Shown: one piece after another, positions 1 through 7,697 of the stretch
Layout of the letters: the number at the start of each line of letters is the position of its first letter
How positions within the stretch are numbered: the first letter of the stretch is position 1
IMG/VR virus record: IMGVR_UViG_3300027339_000002
Coordinates: 1 to 61,187 of that record
Strand: one strand, 5' to 3'
DNA: 61,187 nucleotides
Source of the DNA: a virus
The notes under the pieces: generated by a model
What the model saw: the letters and a program-made list of their open reading frames with translations, nothing else
What the model was told of the DNA's origin: nothing
Databases searched by the model: none
Position numbers and translations under genes: made by a program

Positions 1-413
1 CCTGCCCCGATTTCAGAGCTGTGCAAACCGCGGGCCATAGACAGCGTGCAGTAAATCTTGCGCGGCTTGATCTTGTAGCGGTGGCTCAGGATGAAGCCGT
101 CGAACTGCGCATGGTGGGCCAAGAGGTCATGAGTAGACCAGTCGATTTTGGCCAGCTCTTCGGCGATCTTGGGACCGGGGACGACCTTGGTCTTGCCCTT
201 ACCGATCTTGATGCCGCACATGAGCGCTTGAAACCGCGTGTCTCGTATGTACTCGCTGGTGCTGAGCTTACGCAGCGTGTAATCGCTGTCGTAATAGGTC
301 TCGAAGTCGAGCGTCACGAGGTTCGTAAAGTTCACCTCGGCCGGCTTGATTTGTGCGAGCACCACGGGTGGTTGTTCATCAGCCTTACGGCGGGCGGCAG
401 AAGACCAGCTCAT
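1..413 (-). CDS. Family A DNA polymerase, N-terminal 3'-5' exonuclease part (cut by left edge)
   Basis: Replicative phage DNA polymerase; only the first 137 residues lie in the window and the polymerase domain is off the left edge. Exo I is seen as TLDFETYYD (D36, E38) and Exo II as AHHAQFDGF (D105). The run DSDYTLRKLSTSEYIRD is typical of phage PolA-type enzymes. ATG at 413 lies 1 nt after the stop of the upstream gene, with GAAAGAA upstream. The polymerase sub-type cannot be judged from this fragment. Confidence 0.85.
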   Translation of the reverse strand, partial: MSWSSAARRKADEQPPVVLAQIKPAEVNFTNLVTLDFETYYDSDYTLRKLSTSEYIRDTRFQALMCGIKIGKGKTKVVPGPKIAEELAKIDWSTHDLLAHHAQFDGFILSHRYKIKPRKIYCTLSMARGLHSSEIGA

Positions 414-414
414 T

Positions 415-663
415 TCATTCTTTCAGTCTTGCTGTGATCAGCTGTAGTGTGAGAAGGGCGTTCGCTCGCGCGATCTTTAGTTCGCGCAACCAAGCACCGC
501 GGTGGTAGTTTGTGTAGACGAACGGACCGACACTTGACAGAACACGGTTGCCGAAAGGGCCCGCGGAGCACTTTTGAACAAACGCCCACTCGTCGTACTG
601 AATAGCAAGGCGGTCCATAGGATCACCATGTCGATACTTAGCTATCAGCTCGTCGATGTCCAT
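415..663 (-). CDS. Small hypothetical protein (82 aa)
   Basis: Not recognised. A soluble, mixed-charge protein ending in a helical stretch, ALLTLQLITARLKE. It sits between a 130-aa hypothetical and the DNA polymerase in a tightly packed leftward operon. ATG at 663 is chosen; an in-frame GTG at 675, directly after the upstream stop, would add four residues. The terminal codons also supply the purine-rich ribosome-binding region of the polymerase gene. Confidence 0.6.
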   Translation of the reverse strand: MDIDELIAKYRHGDPMDRLAIQYDEWAFVQKCSAGPFGNRVLSSVGPFVYTNYHRGAWLRELKIARANALLTLQLITARLKE

Positions 664-675
664 GCGGCCCCGCAC

Positions 676-1068
676 TCAGAACTTATTCACCTTGTTGATC
701 ATGGCCCGTTCAAACTGCGCCTGTGCATCCCAGCCGACGGCATTGCCGCCGAGTATGGCGCCTGCGTTTTCCGCGACGCGCGCTTTTACTGCTTCTTGCG
801 TTTGCAGCCACTTGAGCAGGTCTGCATCTTTTTTCAAAGACGGGCCGTTGATGACACCGATGCCGCTGATACGGTGAGCGACAGCGTTGATACGGTCCTG
901 CCGCTCTTTTTTCGCGAAAGACAAGACGTTGAGCCACGTGACAAAAGTCATCGGGGGCTTGAGCAGCTCAAGCGGTATGTATTGAGCGACAACAGCAAGT
1001 TCGTCTTCGGTCGGCGAGACGAAGTGGTTGTATTTGGTGATGATGGCGTCGAGGGTTTCTGCGGTCAT
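676..1068 (-). CDS. Hypothetical protein (130 aa) coupled to helicase
   Basis: Not recognised. Its ATG overlaps the helicase stop by 4 nt (ATGA), so it is probably co-translated with the helicase. Predicted mainly helical, with a basic middle (AKKERQDRINAVAHRI) and an Ala/Asn-rich C-terminus. The position between helicase and polymerase suggests a replication-accessory role, which is inference from context only. Confidence 0.7.
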   Translation of the reverse strand: MTAETLDAIITKYNHFVSPTEDELAVVAQYIPLELLKPPMTFVTWLNVLSFAKKERQDRINAVAHRISGIGVINGPSLKKDADLLKWLQTQEAVKARVAENAGAILGGNAVGWDAQAQFERAMINKVNKF

Positions 1069-2471
1069 AACGATCCAAACAGGTCGAGAAGGTTGCGCAT
1101 GCGCTCGTTCTTGCCGAGCAGAATCTCGTAGACCTGTTCTTCGATCGTGTTTTTGGCCACGACGATGATGGTCTCGGTTTTCTTTTTCTGCCCCATGCGG
1201 TACTGGCGGCGGTTGCCCTGGGCAAACAGCTCGGCGTCGTACGTGGGGCAGGGCCAGATGGTCGTGGTACCGCGCGTAAGCGTCAAGCCGTGGGCGATAC
1301 TGCGCGGATGACCAAACAAGACGTCAAGTTGGCCAGCTTGGTAACGAGCGACGATAGCGTCTCGCTCTTTGTCAGGCGTGCTGCCGTCGATCACGGCATA
1401 ACTCAGCTTGGCTTTGGCTGCATGCTTGACCAACAGATCGCGTTGGTGCTTCCAGAAGAAGAACACGAGACTGTGCTGACGCTGAGCCACCATGTCGATG
1501 ATCATCTCGTAGCGCTCTTCGTCCACCACGCTGAACTTGTCATCTGTGGTGTAGAGCGCACCAGAACTGATCTGCAGCAGCTTGTTGGCCACGGCAGCAG
1601 CGTTGATGGCGATGGCGTCAGCCGGCACGCCAGACAGCCGTTGCTTGACTGCGGAGACCACAGACAAATAGATCTGATCGCGGCTCATGCGTTCGTATGC
1701 GTCACGCTGCTTTTTGGTCAGCTCCCAGTCCACCGTGTACTGATGGTTCGGCGGGATGTCCACGCAGTCTTCGAACTTGTGGCGGATCACGATGTCGCTG
1801 AGCAGGCCAAAAACGGCTTCTTCAGCGCCGGGCTTGTCCTGCCAGTTGATCGCGTTAGCGTTGCGCCCTACTTGCTGCGGGATGCACACGCTATTGCGAA
1901 ACGCATAGAAACTGGGGCCCAAGCGCTGCCCGCCGTCGAGCAGATAAACCTGATGCCACACGTCGGTGATGCTGCGGCCGTTGGGCGTACCCGTGAGGCC
2001 GGAGCGGTACTCGAAGTGCTTGGAAACCTTGGCCATGGCGCGACTGCGCTGGCTGGTGTGGTGCTTGTACGCAGTGATCTCGTCGACTACCAGTTCGTCG
2101 AATCGCTCGAAGAAAGCTTTCTTCTGCTTGGCGAGCCATACGGCAGCATCTACGTTGGTCACGTAAATGTCGGCGTCGGCCTTGAACGCCTCATCACGAT
2201 TGTCTGCTCGGGCGACTGATACGCGCATGTCTGGACAGAACTTGCGTGCGTCGTCAGCCCAGGCTGACTTGAGCAAGCTCTTGGGGGCGATGACCAGCAT
2301 ACACTTGGCCTTACCGCCCTTGCGACGCCGCCGAGCTGCGTAATGGACCAGACGCACGAACGTCTTCCCGGTACCAGGGTCGCTGGTGTCGTAGCGGATC
2401 GGCGTGCGGTCGGCGTGCTTCAAGCTGACCGCTTGATGCTTCATCGCTTTGGGGGGAAGTACGCGCGGCAT
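1065..2471 (-). CDS. SNF2-type DNA helicase/ATPase
   Basis: SF2 helicase of the SNF2 class that translocates on DNA using ATP, probably in replication or recombination. Visible motifs: Walker A DPGTGKT (res. 31-37), motif Ia IAPKSLL (61-67), Walker B VVDEIT (128-133, DEIT in place of DEAH), motif III SGLTGTP (157-163), and motif VI QYRMGQKKKTE (from about 423), followed by the SNF2-typical TIEEQVYEIL. At 468 residues it is the compact phage form. ATG at 2471 overlaps the upstream stop by one base (TGATG), with GAGG upstream. Confidence 0.9.
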   Translation of the reverse strand: MPRVLPPKAMKHQAVSLKHADRTPIRYDTSDPGTGKTFVRLVHYAARRRRKGGKAKCMLVIAPKSLLKSAWADDARKFCPDMRVSVARADNRDEAFKADADIYVTNVDAAVWLAKQKKAFFERFDELVVDEITAYKHHTSQRSRAMAKVSKHFEYRSGLTGTPNGRSITDVWHQVYLLDGGQRLGPSFYAFRNSVCIPQQVGRNANAINWQDKPGAEEAVFGLLSDIVIRHKFEDCVDIPPNHQYTVDWELTKKQRDAYERMSRDQIYLSVVSAVKQRLSGVPADAIAINAAAVANKLLQISSGALYTTDDKFSVVDEERYEMIIDMVAQRQHSLVFFFWKHQRDLLVKHAAKAKLSYAVIDGSTPDKERDAIVARYQAGQLDVLFGHPRSIAHGLTLTRGTTTIWPCPTYDAELFAQGNRRQYRMGQKKKTETIIVVAKNTIEEQVYEILLGKNERMRNLLDLFGSL

Positions 2472-2734
2472 CAGTGCACCTCTTTCAAGCGAGTTCGACG
2501 TTCATCGGCGATCTCGGCGCACCGCTGCCGCAGACTCTCTCCCGACGGGTCGGTGTAAACATCGGCATGGCAGAAAAAAGAGAGCTGCAGCCCGAGCAAT
2601 CGGATAGCCGGGCACAGCAAAGGTGGTGACCCTTCTGCTTGCGCTTCGGCGATGAACTTGCTGAGCATGTCCACGACGTCGTTCAGCGCGTACGCTCCAG
2701 GCTGCATGTTGGCGACAATTTCAAAGCGGTTCAT
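2471..2734 (-). CDS. Hypothetical protein (87 aa)
   Basis: Not recognised. Predicted helical with one Cys-containing hydrophobic stretch (LLCPAIRLLGLQLSFFCH) and a charged C-terminus ending RTRLKEVH, whose codons hold the GAGG upstream of the helicase ATG. Start taken at 2734 because this ATG forms an ATGA overlap with the previous stop; an upstream in-frame ATG at 2788 would give a 57-nt overlap. Confidence 0.6.
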   Translation of the reverse strand: MNRFEIVANMQPGAYALNDVVDMLSKFIAEAQAEGSPPLLCPAIRLLGLQLSFFCHADVYTDPSGESLRQRCAEIADERRTRLKEVH

Positions 2735-3021
2735 GAGGTCAGCCGAGATGAGATGATGGCGGGCAAAAAACGAATGCAGCGTGCGCACGTGACTTGACTT
2801 GCGTCGAGAAAGGGTGCATCGCTCTTCAGGTCAGGTATGCGTCCGCACAAGTTGCGGTACAGCGGGCGTCCCGAGACCGTGCGCTCGGCGATGCGGTCTG
2901 GTACATAGTGCTGCACGGTACCGCTGGGTACGATGTACGGCCTGCGATCTTGGATCACTGCCTGCACGTACGCTTGATAATCTTCGAGCCGAGTAAAACC
3001 TTTCGGGACGCGCTCGTTCAT
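2731..3021 (-). CDS. Hypothetical protein (96 aa)
   Basis: Not recognised. Starts MNERVPKGFTRLEDYQAY. ATG at 3021 overlaps the stop of the RecB-like nuclease gene (ATGA), with AAAGGG about 9 nt upstream. The protein is basic and carries a CARC pair near the C-terminus. It lies between the nuclease and a small gene leading into the helicase, so expression is probably coupled to both. Confidence 0.65.
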   Translation of the reverse strand: MNERVPKGFTRLEDYQAYVQAVIQDRRPYIVPSGTVQHYVPDRIAERTVSGRPLYRNLCGRIPDLKSDAPFLDASQVTCARCIRFLPAIISSRLTS

Positions 3022-3848
3022 CGGTTGTACCCTTTCTTGACTCCGTCCTGGCAATGGCCGGTCCCCCAAGGGCCGTACGCGCACCATTGACAGCTGAAGA
3101 TGTTCGCGTTAGCCGGGAACTCAGTGGCCGTGGTCATCTCGTTGCCCCGTCGATCGAAGTTCGACTTGAAGCGCAAGCCTTGCGCTCGGGTAAAGGTCTG
3201 AACCGTCACTTCGTTTTGATCGAGGTACCACAGCTCCGTGGTGACAGACTGCAGCTTCGGGTAACGCAAGAACGTCACGAGTTGGTACAGCTGCAGCTGC
3301 TCAGCGTGCTTGACTTCATTGCCGAACTTACGACCGGTCTTGTAGTCGATCACCGTGGCGTGCTCATCGCCGTGAAAAACACATGCATCAAGCTTCAAGC
3401 GAAGCCACACAGGTACCCATTGATAAAATTTCTTGCCGACCTGATAGAACAGGCTGGCGTCGCCGCGCTCGGGCAACTTCTTGACCTTGGTGACGGGTTC
3501 GGCAAACGCCAACTCTCGCCACTCGCCGTTGTAGTCCATGGGTTCCCAGTTACGGCCCATGCCCCATTCGCCTTCAAGCGAAACGCAACCCTCTTTGTAG
3601 AGGATGCGCAAAAGATCGAGGTGAACACCGAAGTGCTTTTCCGCTTCAGGGGCCAGGGTATTGATGTCACCGCGAACGTAGCGTTCGCAGGAATCGTGCA
3701 CGCGCGTGCCGCGGTCGTTGGCGTGCTCTGTTTTGCCTGGGGGCAACGGGCGTTCAGGCTCGGGGATACGCTGGTCGTACTTGAGCCATGCCATGCGCTT
3801 GCAAGTCTGAAACGACTGCAGCCGGGTCGGAGACCAGGATTTGATCAT
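3018..3848 (-). CDS. RecB/Cas4-like PD-(D/E)XK nuclease with Fe-S cysteines
   Basis: Phage exonuclease of the Cas4/AddB/RecB nuclease class (PF12705/PF01930-like), expected to process DNA ends in recombination or replication. Motifs: GTRVHD (H51), metal-binding D154 in LKLDACV, core IDYKTG (D168, K170), and the AEQLQLY helix (Q184, Y188). One N-terminal Cys (C16) plus C253, C256 and C266 fit a 4Fe-4S cluster. It is coupled by ATGA overlaps to its neighbours on both sides and lies four genes upstream of the polymerase gene, with the helicase between. Confidence 0.88.
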   Translation of the reverse strand: MIKSWSPTRLQSFQTCKRMAWLKYDQRIPEPERPLPPGKTEHANDRGTRVHDSCERYVRGDINTLAPEAEKHFGVHLDLLRILYKEGCVSLEGEWGMGRNWEPMDYNGEWRELAFAEPVTKVKKLPERGDASLFYQVGKKFYQWVPVWLRLKLDACVFHGDEHATVIDYKTGRKFGNEVKHAEQLQLYQLVTFLRYPKLQSVTTELWYLDQNEVTVQTFTRAQGLRFKSNFDRRGNEMTTATEFPANANIFSCQWCAYGPWGTGHCQDGVKKGYNR

Positions 3849-4486
3849 GATGAAGTGTGGTTGATTTTTGAGACCAGATATCGTAACTGATCTTCGACCC
3901 AGGCTTCAGCCTCGCCATCTTCTCCCCAAGTGAACGTCGGTGAGTTCTCCCAGAAGTCGAGGGCGCTGCATTCAACCCGCCATTCTTTGTCGAAACACTG
4001 CCCGTTAACGACATCTCTGGCCCACGTCCTTGTGCGCTTGATGTACTCATCGGCGGCGCGTTGAGCATAGGCGACACCTGACTTCTTGCGGGCGTCGCAG
4101 AAGTACTGCGCCCAGGTGTACTCAAGAACTAGGACAGTTCTATTTCCATGGCCCCGTGCAGTTCCAAGATCGATCTCTTCTCCGCCGCGTTGGACACCGT
4201 ACGGTCTATGCACTGTGTCTATTTTACCGACACCTTCAAAAGCGTACTCTTGATCAACGTAGTCCCAACGTGCGGTGATGCAGACGTCGTTGTACTCGAC
4301 CTCGAAAGTTTGCTCACCCCGTTTCATGCTCGGTGTATCAAACGGCAAAGGACACATGCGCCGCGCTGCGCGCTGAGTAATCTCTTTCTTGGCGAGGTCG
4401 TATGCGTAAGGGGGAGCGATGCCGCGCTCACGCCGGGCCCGATACGCCTCGATCAGTGTCTCTGAGAGGTTTGAAGTCCGGAACAT
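3845..4486 (-). CDS. Hypothetical protein (213 aa)
   Basis: Not recognised. Mixed alpha/beta composition with several Trp and Cys residues (WDYVDQEYAFEGV, WAQYFCDARKK). It overlaps the nuclease start by 4 nt, so it is probably co-expressed with it. ATG at 4486 has an AGGGATCG ribosome-binding site; the first 59 nt overlap the end of the preceding gene out of frame. Confidence 0.7.
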   Translation of the reverse strand: MFRTSNLSETLIEAYRARRERGIAPPYAYDLAKKEITQRAARRMCPLPFDTPSMKRGEQTFEVEYNDVCITARWDYVDQEYAFEGVGKIDTVHRPYGVQRGGEEIDLGTARGHGNRTVLVLEYTWAQYFCDARKKSGVAYAQRAADEYIKRTRTWARDVVNGQCFDKEWRVECSALDFWENSPTFTWGEDGEAEAWVEDQLRYLVSKINHTSS

Positions 4487-4832
4487 TGGTTTCGATCCCT
4501 CGTGTCACGCGCATCAGCGGCTCGCCGTCGCCGAAGTTGCGGCATTCGGTGTCATCGTCGTTCTCACCCAGGCGGATGAACGTGCCAGAGAACTCGCTGT
4601 CTTGCGCGAGCTCTCCCCAGAGCCGTTCGTGGATCGCGACATCCTCGTACTGCAGGTACCACTTGACGTCGTCGGCGTCGAAAGTGATGTACCCGTCGCC
4701 TTCATGCACACCGATCGAGCACTCTGCGAGGGCCTGTGCGTGTTCGCCAGTGAGGCGCCACGCTGCAAGCTTGGCCAACATGACCTTTTCAGGGGCGTAG
4801 ATGGCGTACGACACGGTTGAACGGTAGCCCAT
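4428..4832 (-). CDS. Conserved phage hypothetical protein, MGYRS-type (134 aa)
   Basis: The N-terminus MGYRSTVSYAIYAP is a signature I know from many uncharacterised phage proteins; no function is established. The body looks alpha/beta (YITFDADDVKWYLQYEDVAIHERLW) with an acidic loop (GENDDDTEC). It overlaps the next gene by 59 nt. Like its MGCDIH neighbour it sits in the early region and is probably a host-interaction or accessory factor (inference). Confidence 0.75.
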   Translation of the reverse strand: MGYRSTVSYAIYAPEKVMLAKLAAWRLTGEHAQALAECSIGVHEGDGYITFDADDVKWYLQYEDVAIHERLWGELAQDSEFSGTFIRLGENDDDTECRNFGDGEPLMRVTRGIETNVPDFKPLRDTDRGVSGPA

Positions 4833-4843
4833 GCGTAACTCCG

Positions 4844-5353
4844 TCAGTTGTCGAAGCAGAAGACGACACGGTACACCTCGTTGACTTTGTTCGGGTCGTC
4901 GAAGTGAAACGCGTCAGGTTCGAAAAGTTCGGCAAAGCAGCGGTACGGATGACCGTCTTTGAAGGACGCACGCTGCTGTGTCAAGCGGTCAGCCACAAAC
5001 TCATGACCGAAGTGTTTGTGAAGGATAGGCTCAATCTCGCTGGGCGTGAGCCACGAGTGGCTGTGGAGGTCGGAGTCGTCTTGACTATACCGAGCGCGCG
5101 CCATCACGGACGCATCAGGCGGGAGGCCTTTCGGCGTGAAGCCGAAGTTGCCGTCGCCACGGACATCCGCGAGGTCGGCAAAGAGATCGTAGTTGCGACT
5201 GCACACTTTGAAGTACATGTTGCCGCTGGGGAACGACTGGCCTTCTCGAAAAGAATCGAACATTTTGTTAGATAGGCCCGTGAAATCACGGACGCCGTAC
5301 CACTCGCCGGTGCTGGCTTTTTGTTCGAGGATGATGTGGATGTCGCAGCCCAT
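4844..5353 (-). CDS. Conserved phage hypothetical protein, MGCDIH-type (169 aa)
   Basis: Begins MGCDIHIILEQK, a widespread N-terminal signature of phage and bacterial proteins of unknown function. GEWYGVRDFTG and SHSWLTPSEI are also typical of that group. Soluble, acidic, no membrane segment. It lies 11 nt upstream of the MGYRS-type gene, and the two families often travel together in phage genomes. The biochemical role is unknown. Confidence 0.8.
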   Translation of the reverse strand: MGCDIHIILEQKASTGEWYGVRDFTGLSNKMFDSFREGQSFPSGNMYFKVCSRNYDLFADLADVRGDGNFGFTPKGLPPDASVMARARYSQDDSDLHSHSWLTPSEIEPILHKHFGHEFVADRLTQQRASFKDGHPYRCFAELFEPDAFHFDDPNKVNEVYRVVFCFDN

Positions 5354-5362
5354 GCTGTTCTT

Positions 5363-5536
5363 TCAGTCGTTGATCTTGAGGCCTTCGCTGGTGTGCTCCA
5401 CGTTGATGAGCACATCGGCTGGCACCGTCACGTCGATGTACCAGAGCACATCGTCGTCTTTGGCGCCGCGTGATTCGACCAGGGCTTTGAACTGGCCCCA
5501 GGTCATGCCGTCGGAAGGGACGAGAGCCGTGTTCAT
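5363..5536 (-). CDS. Small acidic hypothetical protein (57 aa)
   Basis: MNTALVPSDGMTWGQFKALV followed by an acidic ESRGAKDDDV segment and a beta-like tail. The ATG at 5536 overlaps the previous stop by 4 nt (ATGA). Motifs of the form MTWGQFK-(x)n-DDDxVxYID occur in short phage proteins, but I assign no function. Confidence 0.6.
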   Translation of the reverse strand: MNTALVPSDGMTWGQFKALVESRGAKDDDVLWYIDVTVPADVLINVEHTSEGLKIND

Positions 5537-5883
5537 TGCTTGCCCTTCTGCGCGCCGAGCAGGAACCACTTCCAGTCGCGTGCGATCGCCGGGTTCACAT
5601 ACGTGCCCTTGCGCGAGCGGCGGAAGTTGAACGAGTCCCTGTTGAGAGACTCGAAGATGGTGCGGAGGCGGTCTTCGTCGAGCGGTTTGACGGGCTCGTG
5701 TCGTGCATCCCGGAAACCAGGGTGCGTGCACTTGCCCCGCTCGCACTCGCAGTACGGGCTGCGGCAAGGCTTGAGTTCGCGGTCTTGGGCTGTGCAATTG
5801 GTGGCCATGCACAAGCCCATTTCATCGAAACGGTGCCGGCCGTCGCTGTGACCGGGGCAAGGGTCAGATTTCGATGCGGACAT
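5533..5883 (-). CDS. Cysteine-rich, probably zinc-binding protein (116 aa)
   Basis: The N-terminal half carries clustered Cys/His: CPGHSDGRHRF, CMATNC and CRSPYCECERGKC, enough for two zinc sites. The C-terminal half is basic and aromatic (RDWKWFLLGAQKGKQ). It overlaps the end of the VWA-metallopeptidase gene by 20 nt out of frame. A nucleic-acid or protein-binding Zn finger is a reasonable guess; no family recognised. Confidence 0.7.
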   Translation of the reverse strand: MSASKSDPCPGHSDGRHRFDEMGLCMATNCTAQDRELKPCRSPYCECERGKCTHPGFRDARHEPVKPLDEDRLRTIFESLNRDSFNFRRSRKGTYVNPAIARDWKWFLLGAQKGKQ

Positions 5884-6964
5884 GCTGCCCCCACGGCGGA
5901 ACGACGTCGGTGGTCATGACCCACAGCACCGGGTAATCCGGCGCCGTTTGAGGGAACGGGCCGTAGCCGTCAGTCAGGTAGATCAAGCATTTGGGGGTTT
6001 CGCCGAGCTCATCGAAGTGCGTGAACGGAGGGCGGAAGTCGGTACCGCCGCCGCCTTTGCTGACGAGCTTGAACTCGTCTTCCATGGAGAACTCATCCAT
6101 GTGGTTGATGCGCGCGTCACACGAGATGTGGATGGTTTTGACGGGGCGCACAGCATCGCGGATGGCCGAGATTTCGGCTGTGAACGCAGAGAGCACAGGC
6201 CCGTCGATGGAGCCAGAATCGTCAGTCACGACGCACACGCTCTCCATGACTTCGCTGTGCAGGCCGGGCAAATAAAAGCCGCTGGCCAGCATGCGCCGGT
6301 TGGGGCGCGTCCACTGATAGTCGTTTTTCGCGAAGGACGTGATGAACTGGCGCAGCATGGCCTTCCAGTCCACCTTGCTGTTCAGCATGTCGTCGACAAA
6401 GCGCTCGAGCGGTCCGCTCAGTTTGCCTTGCGCTTTGGCAGCCTGCGCAGCCTGAGCAGTGGCGATCTTCCACTCGGTCTCGACCATTTCGGCGTCAGCC
6501 GGATTGCCTTGTGCCGCGTCACGGATATCACACAAGCCGCCGTGCTCATCGTCAGGTTGGTCGGGCAGCAGCGAGTAGATGTGGTCCGCTGTCATGCCCT
6601 TGAAGGCGGGGTTGTGCAGCCACGTTTTGCCCAGCTCGAACCCGGCATCTTTGATGACGTCATTGATGACGTAGTCACCAGCGGCGTTCCACTTGCCAGG
6701 GCTTCGACCGTTACGACGCGTCAGATGATCGAACACGCAGTGGCCGACTTCGTGGGCCATAGCGGACTTGCGCAGCGCAGGCGTGAGATCACGCACGAAC
6801 TTCGCGTTGTAGAAGACGTGCTTGCCGTCAACGGCCAACGTCGGGATGGTGTTGTCTTCCACCAGCTTCAGACGGAGCGCCAGCGTACCGAAAAACGGCT
6901 GGTCGATGATCATGGCTGCGCGAGCGCGCGTGAGTTCAAGGAGAGCTTGTTGATCGACGGTCAT
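5864..6964 (-). CDS. VWA-like putative metallopeptidase (DUF2201 type), MoxR partner
   Basis: 366 residues. The N-terminal half is a zincin-like domain with HEVGH (res. 71-75) and H80 as candidate zinc ligands. The C-terminal half is a von Willebrand A-like fold with a MIDAS-type DDSGS (res. 248-252) and GGGGTDF later. This matches the metallopeptidase plus VWA-like (PF13203/PF09967) layout that usually pairs with a MoxR AAA+ ATPase, here encoded 2.3 kb upstream. ATG at 6964 makes an ATGA overlap with the upstream gene. Substrate unknown; a role in complex remodelling is inference. Confidence 0.85.
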   Translation of the reverse strand: MTVDQQALLELTRARAAMIIDQPFFGTLALRLKLVEDNTIPTLAVDGKHVFYNAKFVRDLTPALRKSAMAHEVGHCVFDHLTRRNGRSPGKWNAAGDYVINDVIKDAGFELGKTWLHNPAFKGMTADHIYSLLPDQPDDEHGGLCDIRDAAQGNPADAEMVETEWKIATAQAAQAAKAQGKLSGPLERFVDDMLNSKVDWKAMLRQFITSFAKNDYQWTRPNRRMLASGFYLPGLHSEVMESVCVVTDDSGSIDGPVLSAFTAEISAIRDAVRPVKTIHISCDARINHMDEFSMEDEFKLVSKGGGGTDFRPPFTHFDELGETPKCLIYLTDGYGPFPQTAPDYPVLWVMTTDVVPPWGQHVRIEI

Positions 6965-7248
6965 GATGTAAGGCGTTGGATTGAGATAAGAAGAACGGTT
7001 TGTTCGACAACTGCGAGGGCGCATGGGTTACCGCCCAGTGCTTGTATGTGCACTGTTCGCATCACGGTTCGCTCTTTTTCGCTGCCTACTACTGCTCGTC
7101 CCCACGCAGATAGCCATTGTTCTACTGTGGGGGAGCGTTGATGTAGGGTATACAGCGCATTAGCGAAAGCGCTTGTCTCGTGTCGGTTGTCTACGCTTAA
7201 CCGACTAAACGCATTGCAAGCACTTTGCTGACTATCCGTGAGTGCCAT
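6961..7248 (-). CDS. Small paralogue with QAxGGNP C-terminus, copy 3 (95 aa)
   Basis: Shares with the next two upstream genes a C-terminal block of the form QA-x-G-N-P followed by a helix ending RLxx (here IQALGGNPCALAVVEQ ... IQRLTS). The N-terminal part is longer and diverged. Start ATG 7248 has AAGG six bases upstream; the first 52 nt overlap the preceding gene. Its stop overlaps the metallopeptidase ATG. Confidence 0.6.
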   Translation of the reverse strand: MALTDSQQSACNAFSRLSVDNRHETSAFANALYTLHQRSPTVEQWLSAWGRAVVGSEKERTVMRTVHIQALGGNPCALAVVEQTVLLISIQRLTS

Positions 7249-7439
7249 GGGTTACCTTGCGCTGCTTGTTGTTTCCAGTGTTGTATCGAGCGATGCCTAG
7301 ACGCCAGAGACAACGTATTGAAATAAGCGTTGATGGAGTTGAGGCCGAGTTCTGCGAGCGCCCGTTGAAAGTGCGTTATTTCTTGCCGCTCTTCAGCGCT
7401 CAGGGATACTTTGCGGATAGTGCTCAAAGGTAGCCCCAT
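7197..7439 (-). CDS. Small paralogue with QAxGGNP C-terminus, copy 2 (80 aa)
   Basis: C-terminal block QQAAQGNPWHSRIVSKVLAM then RLVG. Predicted fully helical. Related to its two neighbours by eye only (short conserved block and equal spacing to the stop). Lies 9 nt downstream of copy 1. Function unknown. Confidence 0.6.
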   Translation of the reverse strand: MGLPLSTIRKVSLSAEERQEITHFQRALAELGLNSINAYFNTLSLASRHRSIQHWKQQAAQGNPWHSRIVSKVLAMRLVG

Positions 7440-7448
7440 GATGTTCGC

Positions 7449-7697
7449 TTAGCCTTTCAGGCGTTCGACGGTAACTGCCGTCATGAGCGTTTTGGCCAGC
7501 TCTGTCGGGTTCGGTCCCTGCGCTTGCTGTTCGATCCAGTAAATCCACCGCAGCTGTTGGGCGTCGCTCCATCTGGCGAACTTCACGCAAAGCACTCTCC
7601 ATCCAGGCGATCCTTCTGCTCGCTTGTTCTGCATCACGCGTCGGAACAGAGCGATCAGTTGGAGTTCGTCGGGGGAAGGAGTGAAAGAACTTTGCAT
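7449..7697 (-). CDS. Small paralogue with QAxGPNP C-terminus, copy 1 (82 aa)
   Basis: Starts MQSSFTPSPDELQLIALF; ends with EQQAQGPNPTELAKTLMTAV then ERLKG. Helical, with a Trp-rich middle (RWSDAQQLRWIYW). It overlaps the end of the DUF3150-like gene by 43 nt; an internal ATG at 7634 is an alternative start. First of three related small genes lying between the DUF3150-like and VWA genes. Confidence 0.6.
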   Translation of the reverse strand: MQSSFTPSPDELQLIALFRRVMQNKRAEGSPGWRVLCVKFARWSDAQQLRWIYWIEQQAQGPNPTELAKTLMTAVTVERLKG

